Source: Bacteroidia bacterium
GTDB taxonomy: Bacteria; Bacteroidota; Bacteroidia; CAIKAF01
Assembly: GCA_030427255.1 (NCBI GenBank)
Contig: JAUHWY010000010.1
Coordinates: 24,159 to 88,158 of the forward strand
DNA: 64,000 bases
Reading direction: 5' to 3'
Shown piece after piece: positions 58,240 through 64,000 of the stretch (within the stretch, counting starts at the first letter, position 1; each line of letters begins with the position of its first letter). A program made the translations under genes and the position numbers. Under the pieces are notes generated by a model, which worked only from the letters and a program-made list of their open reading frames with translations, did not search any database and had not been told where the DNA came from.

Positions 58240-59343
58240 TTAGTCGACCCAGTCCGCAATAAAAATATTGGTGGATCGGGTGCCGCCATTGTGCCTGTTG
58301 GAGCTGAATACCAATTTTTTACCGTCGAAGGAGAACATGGGGAAGGCATCGAAAACAGGGTCGTAGGTTATGCGTTCCAAGCCGCTGCCGTCGAGGTTAA
58401 TCATCCATAAATTGAATTGGTAAATACGTTCGCTGGCGTGGTTGGAACTGAACAGGATTTTTTCTCCGGAGGGGTGAAAAAATGGGGCCCAGTTGGCGCG
58501 TCCCAGGTCGGTTATTTGGCGGAGGTTGCTGCCGTCTACATTGCACACGTAGATTTCCATGTCGCTGGGTTTCACCAATCCTTTAGCAAGCAATTCTTTG
58601 TATTCTTTAATGGCTTCCGGGGTTTTTGGACGGCTGGAGCGGAAAACCAATTGGCTGCCGTCGGGGGAGAAAAATGCGCCACCGTCGTAGCCCAGGCCAT
58701 AAGTTACCTGATTCAGGTTGCCGCCATCCAAGTCCATGGTCCAAAGCTCCAAATCGCCGCTGCGGTCTGAGGTAAAGACAATTTTGTCGCCTTTGGGAGA
58801 TACGGTGGGTTCGGCATCGTAGCCTTTGCGTTCGGTGAGGCGTTTAAGCACCTTGCCGTTTAAATCGGTAACGTAAATATCGTAGGTGTCGTAAATGGGC
58901 CAGTAGTAGGCGCCTTTGGTGCGTTCCGGTGCTTCGGGGCATTCCTTGCCTCCGGCTTGGGTGCTGGCAAAAATGATGGACTCGTTGCCGGGCATAAAAT
59001 AGGAGCAGGTGGTGCGTCCTTCGCCGTTGCTTACTTGCACGGGCGGGTGGCTTTCCATGTTTTCGCCGGAAACATCCCATCGGTAAATGCGGTCGCAGGC
59101 GATGCCTTGTTCGGGATTGGTACGCTGAAAGACCAGCTGTTTGTTGTCGAAGCTCCAATAGGCCTCGGCATTTTCACCTTCGAAGGTGAGCATGCGTAAG
59201 TTTTTCAAATGCTTTTCCTGGGGATATTTTAAGCTGTCCCCATCGGCAGCATGCGCATCTGCAGAAACGGGGCCTTGGTGTATAAAAGCAAAACTTGCCA
59301 GCAAAGCAGCAGAAAGACTTAGAGTACGTATCCAAAATTTCAT
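58240..59343 (-). CDS. TolB-like PD40 beta-propeller protein, exported
   Basis: The 367-residue protein has a signal peptide (MKFWIRTLSLSAALLASFAF) and a six-bladed propeller made of PD40/WD40-like repeats: SPKGDKIVFTSDRSGDLELW, SPDGSQLVFRSSRPK, HPSGEKILFSSNHASERI, SFDGKKLVFSSNRHNGG. It is probably periplasmic, with no catalytic site visible. It resembles TolB but has no Tol-Pal neighbours. Its ATG lies 4 nt after a TAnnTTTG box. Confidence 0.88.
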   Translation of the reverse strand: MKFWIRTLSLSAALLASFAFIHQGPVSADAHAADGDSLKYPQEKHLKNLRMLTFEGENAEAYWSFDNKQLVFQRTNPEQGIACDRIYRWDVSGENMESHPPVQVSNGEGRTTCSYFMPGNESIIFASTQAGGKECPEAPERTKGAYYWPIYDTYDIYVTDLNGKVLKRLTERKGYDAEPTVSPKGDKIVFTSDRSGDLELWTMDLDGGNLNQVTYGLGYDGGAFFSPDGSQLVFRSSRPKTPEAIKEYKELLAKGLVKPSDMEIYVCNVDGSNLRQITDLGRANWAPFFHPSGEKILFSSNHASERIYQFNLWMINLDGSGLERITYDPVFDAFPMFSFDGKKLVFSSNRHNGGTRSTNIFIADWVD

Positions 59344-59347
59344 GGCA

Positions 59348-59355
59348 CAAAGATA
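59348..59355 (-). promoter_or_regulatory. TAnnTTTG box 4 nt before the TolB-like ATG
   Basis: Minus strand TATCTTTG, then TGCC, then ATG. It is one of the set suggesting leaderless transcripts. Confidence 0.5.
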
Positions 59356-59457
59356 AAAGCTAGAACGCCTAGTTTTTGATAAAATCCCTTAAATGTGGGA
59401 TTGAATTACCTTGAATTAAGTAGCATTTTCGTGCTGTTTAAAATCATTCTAAATAAC

Positions 59458-60354
59458 ATGGAAAAGAAAGCGGTGTTGGCCTTGGCTTTGGCGGTTGGTC
59501 TTATGACTTGGTCTTGTGGAGGTTCCGGCAATCAAACGAGCAAAGAAAAGGAGCAAAGCGAGCATCCCAAAGTGGTCTCCTTGTCGGGGGCCATTACCGA
59601 AATTTTGTTTTCCATTGGAGCCGGGAACCAATTGGTAGGAGTGGATGTGACTTCCACGGCCCCTTCCGATTCCTTAAAAAATAGAGCGATACCTGTCTTG
59701 GGACACGTAAACCAATTGAATGTGGAGGCCATTTTGGGTTTGAACGGAGATTTGGTATTGGCCGCTGACAGTTTAAAGCCTGAGCTTTTGGCCCAATTAG
59801 AAGCAGGGGGAATGGATATAAATATCCAATCCAAGCCTAAGCGTTTGGAAGAAACTGCAGCTCTTATTTTGCGGATGGGAGCCTTGACCGGGCGCCAAAA
59901 AGAAGCCGAGCAATTGCATCAACTTTTTGAAGCAGAAAGAGCAGCGCTTAAAAAGCAAGTGGAGGGTTTAACTGCAGCTCGGCCAAAAGTGGTTTTTGTG
60001 TATGGAAGAGGCGCCGGGAGCCTAATGGTAGCGGGTGGAAATACCCAAGCCAATGGAATGATAGAAGAAGTGGCCGGAGAAAATCCATTTGCCGGACAAT
60101 TCGAGGGTTTTAAACCCTTAACGGCGGAGTCTATGGTGGAGGCCGCTCCGGATGTATTGCTGTTTTTTAGCGACGCATTCGAAATGTTGGGCGGAGTTTC
60201 CGGAATTAAAGAAATACCCGGAGTCGCTGCAACCCCCGCAGGAAATAGCGAGCGTTTTATACATATGGATGGCCACTACATGATGGGATTTGGTCCACGT
60301 GCAGCACAGGCTGCCCAAGAATTGTTTGAGGCCATTCATTCCACCCGACCTTAA
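59458..60354 (+). CDS. hmuT: Heme/iron ABC transporter substrate-binding lipoprotein (HmuT-like)
   Basis: From the ATG at 59458 the product is 298 residues with a lipoprotein signal (MEKKAVLALALAVGLMTWSC). The periplasmic binding fold shows HPKVVSLSGAITEILFSIGA near residue 38, VLGHVNQLNVEAILGL, and AGGNTQANGMIEEVAGENPFAG later, which is typical of hemin-binding HmuT. It delivers heme or a related iron complex to the permease encoded 8 bp downstream. An earlier in-frame start at 59395 would place 21 residues before the signal. Confidence 0.88.
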   Translation: MEKKAVLALALAVGLMTWSCGGSGNQTSKEKEQSEHPKVVSLSGAITEILFSIGAGNQLVGVDVTSTAPSDSLKNRAIPVLGHVNQLNVEAILGLNGDLVLAADSLKPELLAQLEAGGMDINIQSKPKRLEETAALILRMGALTGRQKEAEQLHQLFEAERAALKKQVEGLTAARPKVVFVYGRGAGSLMVAGGNTQANGMIEEVAGENPFAGQFEGFKPLTAESMVEAAPDVLLFFSDAFEMLGGVSGIKEIPGVAATPAGNSERFIHMDGHYMMGFGPRAAQAAQELFEAIHSTRP

Positions 60355-60362
60355 GCGCTGCT

Positions 60363-61373
60363 ATGGCTAAGCTTTGGGTTGGTTTGCTGTTTTTGCTCTT
60401 GGTTCCAATAAGTGCCTTGGTGTACTTGTCTTGGGGGCCCATGGACATTCCATGGACATCTCTTTGGAGTCTTATGGGCGAAGAAAGTCCCACCGCTTAT
60501 GTCGTATGGCATTTGCGTTTTCCGCGCATGCTCATGGCTTTGGTAGCAGGTTTTGGCTTGGGTTTGGCCGGGGCGGCCATGCAAGGGCTGTTTAGAAATC
60601 CATTGGTAAGTCCGGGATTGGTGGGTGTTTCGGCAGGTTCTGCCTTGTTTACGGTATTGGCGATAGTATTGGGCGGCTCTTTTTTGGCCACGTTGCCTGA
60701 GTGGTTTGGAGATCTGGGTTTGTCTATGGTTAGTTTTTTTGGCGCGGTGTTTACCATGTTTGCGGTATATGGCTTAGCGCGGTGGATAGGCGGAGGAACG
60801 ATGTTAACATTAATACTGGCGGGTTTGGCAATTTCTGCCTTTGCCGAGGCTTGGATTGGCCTCATGCGTTTTTTGGCCGACGATGCCCAGCTGCGCGATA
60901 TGACCTTTTGGCAGTTGGGTTCTTTGGGTGGGGCCAACGCCACCCGGGTAGCCTTGGCTTTTGGTATTTGTGTGTTGGCGGCTTGCTTGCTTTTTCCTTC
61001 GGCGCGGGCTTTAAATGCCATGGCTTTGGGCGAGGAAGATGCCGGATTTTTGGGCATTTCGGTGCGTAAAACCGAGCGCATGGTGCTCATTGGAGCGGCC
61101 TTGGCTGTAGGAGCTTCTGTGGCCTTTTGTGGGGTCATTGCTTTTATCGGACTCATGGTACCGCATTTGGTTCGCTTGCTTATTGGACCCGACCATAGAA
61201 TTTTATTGCCGGCCTCCGGATTGGCGGGTGGCTTGCTTTTGCTTTGGTCCGACGGTTTGGCCAGAAATTTGGCTGCCCCGGCCGAAATTCCGGTAAGTGT
61301 GATTACAGCCACTTTGGGTGCGCCTTTTATTATTTGGCTCATGATTCGCCAAAGAAAAAAACAGAAAGTATGA
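60363..61373 (+). CDS. hmuU: Heme/iron ABC transporter permease (HmuU/FecCD type)
   Basis: The 336-residue inner-membrane protein has about ten helices and the FecCD signatures: RFPRMLMALVAGFGLGLAGAAMQGLFRNPL, LGVS-like GISVRKTERMVL, and CGVIAFIGLMVPHLVRLLIGPDHR. It forms the channel with the ATPase gene that overlaps its stop (ATGA). The order hmuT-U-V fits heme uptake, but a B12 or siderophore role cannot be excluded because no dedicated receptor is beside it. Confidence 0.93.
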   Translation: MAKLWVGLLFLLLVPISALVYLSWGPMDIPWTSLWSLMGEESPTAYVVWHLRFPRMLMALVAGFGLGLAGAAMQGLFRNPLVSPGLVGVSAGSALFTVLAIVLGGSFLATLPEWFGDLGLSMVSFFGAVFTMFAVYGLARWIGGGTMLTLILAGLAISAFAEAWIGLMRFLADDAQLRDMTFWQLGSLGGANATRVALAFGICVLAACLLFPSARALNAMALGEEDAGFLGISVRKTERMVLIGAALAVGASVAFCGVIAFIGLMVPHLVRLLIGPDHRILLPASGLAGGLLLLWSDGLARNLAAPAEIPVSVITATLGAPFIIWLMIRQRKKQKV

Positions 61374-62173
61374 TTGAGGTATCCGGGTTGCATTACCGTC
61401 CAAGAGGACGAGAAATTCTAAAAGGCTTGGATATGAGCCTGAGTTCGGGAAAGGTAACTGCATTGCTTGGCCCGAATGGCGCAGGAAAAAGTACCTTTTT
61501 GCGGATTTTGGCGGGGCATTTGCCGCCAAGTGAAGGGGAGGTGAGGCTAATGGGGAAACCCTTGCAGGGCTTTGCAAAATCTGAGTTGGCCAGAAGCCGG
61601 GCGGTACTTAGCCAGCACCAGGGCTTGCCCTTTGAGTTTTCGGTGGAGTCTATTGTGCTTTTGGGCCGATCGCCTTTTTACAGCCTTAGGCCGGGAAAAG
61701 AAGATCGAAGGGTAGTAGAAGAGGTAATGCAGGAGTTGGGTCTTTGGGAGCTCAGGCATAGAGGCATGCATCAATTGTCGGGTGGAGAACGTCAAAAGGT
61801 GCATTTGGCTAGAGTGTTGGCACAAATACATCCCGAAAAGGGAGGCGATTATTCCGGTCGGTTGTTGTTTATGGATGAGCCTACTACCTGGCTTGATGTG
61901 CATCAGCAGCACCAGTTGTTGGAGCGGGTGCGTTTGCTTTCGGAGCAGGGACTTACCGTAATTATGGTATTGCATGAATTGGATTTGGCTTCACGCTATG
62001 CCGACTTCCTTACCCTTATGAAATCCGGGCGTATTCTTGCCCACGGAGCCGTGAAGCAAGTATTTACAGATGCTTGGCTTTCGGAAGCTTACGGTATGCC
62101 TTTGCATGTGTGCAGCGACGATTTGGGGAATGTGCATTGCTGTCCCCTTGAGGCTCCTTTGCTCAAGGTTTGA
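61370..62173 (+). CDS. hmuV: Heme ABC transporter ATPase (HmuV-like)
   Basis: From the ATG at 61370 the product is 267 residues. Walker A is GPNGAGKSTFLRIL, signature LSGGERQKVHLARVLAQIHPEKGG, Walker B LLFMDEPTTWLD and switch His in MVLHELDLAS. The extra segment between signature and Walker B (PEKGGDYSGR) is a mark of HmuV, absent from FecE and BtuD, which supports heme as the substrate. The gene ends the operon. Confidence 0.92.
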   Translation: MIEVSGLHYRPRGREILKGLDMSLSSGKVTALLGPNGAGKSTFLRILAGHLPPSEGEVRLMGKPLQGFAKSELARSRAVLSQHQGLPFEFSVESIVLLGRSPFYSLRPGKEDRRVVEEVMQELGLWELRHRGMHQLSGGERQKVHLARVLAQIHPEKGGDYSGRLLFMDEPTTWLDVHQQHQLLERVRLLSEQGLTVIMVLHELDLASRYADFLTLMKSGRILAHGAVKQVFTDAWLSEAYGMPLHVCSDDLGNVHCCPLEAPLLKV

Positions 62174-62247
62174 AATGGAGGGTAGTTTTCCGTCCATTTA
62201 CGGTGAACGAGTTCAATTCGGAACGGCTAATAGGAAAAGGCGAACGG

Positions 62248-62415
62248 ATGGAGTTGAGGGTTTTCGCTGCCGAAAAAAAAATTAAAAGATTACAAGAGTT
62301 AAGTGGGGACAAGTCGTTTAGCAGTTTTGTGGTGCGCATCCTTAGAAAGGAGGCAGAAAAAATTGTGGCTCCCTTAGGACAACATTTAAAAGCCAATCGG
62401 CTGAGGTTGCTATAG
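62248..62415 (+). CDS. Small ribbon-helix-helix-like protein (possible)
   Basis: The candidate has 55 residues (MELRVFAAEKKIKRLQELSG then FSSFVVRILRKEAEK) with a short strand and two helices like RHH transcription factors. An AGGAAAAGG purine-rich sequence lies about 8 nt before the ATG. A non-ATG start at 62170 would lengthen it. It follows hmuV and may be co-transcribed, but the short length makes it uncertain. Confidence 0.35.
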   Translation: MELRVFAAEKKIKRLQELSGDKSFSSFVVRILRKEAEKIVAPLGQHLKANRLRLL

Positions 62416-62594
62416 CAAGGAAGGCTGCCTTTCTCAAGGGAAGGCAGCTAAACCATATGAAAAAGAGAATCTTTATTTTGATTATTGATTGAAAATCACC
62501 AAATTGATATGCAATTGACGCATTTACAGTGATTTTTAGCTGAGCAACTATTTTTCTCTTAAGCATGACATCAAATCTTAGCCATCGTTTTAAC

Positions 62595-64000
62595 ATGTTT
62601 CTGCTTAAAAGGCTTACTGCTTGTACGATTGTTTTTTGCCTTTTTTATTCCCCCGGTCATGCCCAAGCCTTTTTTAGGGACGAAGGTTTTATGAACCACT
62701 TGGCTTGGGAGCGAAATAATACTAGGGATAGTTTTTCTTTGGTGTCTCAAATTAGTTTTCCTTGGAGCAACCAAATGATGTTGGTAGGAGGTATTGGGCA
62801 GCAATACGTAACCTTTGGATCGGGTAGCGCCTATATGGGCTCTACCTCATGGATGCTGTTTGATATGGAGGGGAATTGGAACCCGGATTTTAAATTGAAT
62901 TCAGGGGGTGGGGGGAGTGTGAAACTAAGACTATTTGGTTCCTCCGGCGGTTTTATTTTTTCCTCTGGTTTGGGGTTTTCTCGTTTGGACTCTAAGGGGC
63001 AATTGGACACCGTATGGAAGAATCACCTGCACAGTCAGTTTGCTTGTGGTATGCCTAGGGCCTTTGTAGATCCTGTAGATTCCATGATTTACATTGGCAC
63101 CTTCAACTGCAATGCTGCCGGCTCGGTGGTATTGCCGAATTTCCATTATACCCGTCTTTATCCGGACGCCACCTGGGACAGCAGCTTTGTAGTGCCCATC
63201 GGTAAATACCCTAATTACCATTTATCTGCCGATTCTATGATTTATATTGGTGGGCAATTTACCTACGTTCAAGGCAGACCTCAAGCGGGGATTGCACGGC
63301 TTCGCCGCTCCGATGGGAGCCTGGATACCAGCTTTCGTTCCATTTTCTCCGATTCTATCATACGGGTTAAACCCGAGTACTTAGATGAAAGGGGGCGGCT
63401 TTGGGTAAGTGGCTTTCTGCAATTGATGGGCGACAGCATTGTGTACGGGATGTTCCGCCTGCTTCCGGACGGCAGCTTGGATTCCAGCTTCAACAATTTC
63501 AATAATGTGCGGGTAAAAACACCGGGAATTTTCGGCACAAATGAAATTATGGACATTGAACGTATTCAACCCAATTTGTATTTGGTAGGAGGAGCTATAG
63601 ATAGCTTTCAAAACAATCTAAGGGGGGATTTAGTAGCGGTGGATTCCAACGGCTTTTTGCTGCCGGAGTATTTTCCGGAACCTCGTATTGATAGTATTCG
63701 TGGAGGTTTTCCAAACACTGGTAATCGTTCTTTTGTTGTCGACATTGCTAAAGGTCCTGATGGTATGGTGTATGTGGGAGGTAAGTTTTTGCAGTATATG
63801 GGCGAGGACGTACCTCCGGTATTGCGGTTTAAATGGTCTCCGGCAGGATTGGAGGAGCAGGAACTTTTTTCCGGTCCTTTGTATCCGAATCCTGTAAGCC
63901 GTGGAGGTGTTCTGTACCATAGGTCTATAGAATCTCCACTAAAGATTTATTCCATGGACGGGCGTTTGCTTTTAGGTATAGCTCCTGAGGCATTGAAATC
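62595..64000 (+). CDS. Secreted delta-60-repeat protein with T9SS domain (3' end beyond window)
   Basis: The reading frame stays open from ATG 62595 (or 62565, ten codons earlier) to the window end, at least 468 codons. It has a signal peptide (MFLLKRLTACTIVFCLFYSP then GHAQA), followed by beta-propeller-like delta-60 repeats (RLRRSDGSLDTSFRS, RLLPDGSLDSSFNN, GPDGMVYVGGKFL, SADSMIYIGGQFTY). The last visible part, LYPNPVSRGGVLYHR and LKIYSMDGRLLLG, is the start of a type A sorting domain, so only about 40-60 residues are missing. It is predicted to be a T9SS-secreted surface protein of unknown role. Confidence 0.85.
   Translation, partial: MFLLKRLTACTIVFCLFYSPGHAQAFFRDEGFMNHLAWERNNTRDSFSLVSQISFPWSNQMMLVGGIGQQYVTFGSGSAYMGSTSWMLFDMEGNWNPDFKLNSGGGGSVKLRLFGSSGGFIFSSGLGFSRLDSKGQLDTVWKNHLHSQFACGMPRAFVDPVDSMIYIGTFNCNAAGSVVLPNFHYTRLYPDATWDSSFVVPIGKYPNYHLSADSMIYIGGQFTYVQGRPQAGIARLRRSDGSLDTSFRSIFSDSIIRVKPEYLDERGRLWVSGFLQLMGDSIVYGMFRLLPDGSLDSSFNNFNNVRVKTPGIFGTNEIMDIERIQPNLYLVGGAIDSFQNNLRGDLVAVDSNGFLLPEYFPEPRIDSIRGGFPNTGNRSFVVDIAKGPDGMVYVGGKFLQYMGEDVPPVLRFKWSPAGLEEQELFSGPLYPNPVSRGGVLYHRSIESPLKIYSMDGRLLLGIAPEALK

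Noticed and set aside
60497..61393. 298-codon open frame antisense to hmuU
   Set aside because: It runs opposite a clear FecCD permease, has a lysine/alanine/proline-rich composition with no domain, and arises from codon bias in the real gene.

Overview
The window reads as chromosomal DNA of a free-living member of the Bacteroidota, most like the Flavobacteriales/Cryomorphaceae side. I infer this from several signs: secreted proteins with type IX secretion (T9SS) C-terminal sorting domains (types A and B/CHU_C), large TonB-dependent receptors with carboxypeptidase-regulatory-like domains, a BT_3928-type DoxX protein, a DUF1599 protein, a choice-of-anchor-L protein, a SUI1/eIF1-like protein, TAnnTTTG promoter boxes and a general lack of Shine-Dalgarno sequences. 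I cannot name the genus. I see no rRNA or tRNA genes, no insertion sequence, no prophage and no CRISPR array.

Layout. 1-3.7 kb: the first codons of dnaA, a 5'-nucleotidase split over two genes, and ATP-type PEP carboxykinase. 3.9-9.7 kb: a coupled DUF423/M32 carboxypeptidase/lipoprotein operon, a saccharopine dehydrogenase-family enzyme, FabH and an M48 protease. 9.9-15 kb: M1 aminopeptidase, ribosomal protein L28, HMG-CoA lyase, PyrD and two envelope proteins. 15-19 kb: gpmA, a protein-phosphatase-like phosphoesterase, a P-loop NTPase and RecQ.

20.2-27 kb is the most interesting locus. It is a tightly overlapping operon of an unknown exported protein, a flavin oxidoreductase, a methyltransferase, a type III polyketide synthase, a FabL-like enoyl reductase, a FabZ-like dehydratase, a FabF-like ketosynthase, a dedicated ACP with an atypical serine motif, and a small phosphopantetheinyl transferase. 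Together these look like a nearly self-sufficient acyl-chain builder feeding a type III PKS plus two tailoring enzymes, that is, a phenolic-lipid, alkylresorcinol, alkylpyrone or alkylquinone pathway.

27-41 kb holds household and envelope genes: an outer-membrane protein, MATE, RlmI-like, YceI with a striking operator palindrome, ssb, a thioredoxin-like protein, an orphan permease with a BT_3928 protein, DUF1599, folP-cdaA (c-di-AMP synthesis), Maf, an AlkC/AlkD-like HEAT protein and a UbiA prenyltransferase. 41-57.5 kb is a surface and secretion region: a Lys-C-like secreted protease, two TonB receptors, two further T9SS cargo proteins, SUI1 and a CsgG/LPP20 lipoprotein pair. 57.9-64 kb: a TolB-like beta-propeller, a heme-type ABC importer (HmuTUV-like) and a truncated T9SS cargo protein with delta-60 repeats.

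Three non-coding patterns run across the window. (i) Several GC-rich intergenic elements of about 150-350 bp form long imperfect palindromes. They share blocks and show compensatory stem changes, and five of eight sites lie between convergent genes. (ii) A tandem array of 18-nt hairpins lies between convergent genes near 46.8-47.0 kb, with a 27-bp period in its last four copies. (iii) TAnnTTTG boxes sit exactly 3-5 nt in front of at least six start codons, which suggests leaderless transcripts.
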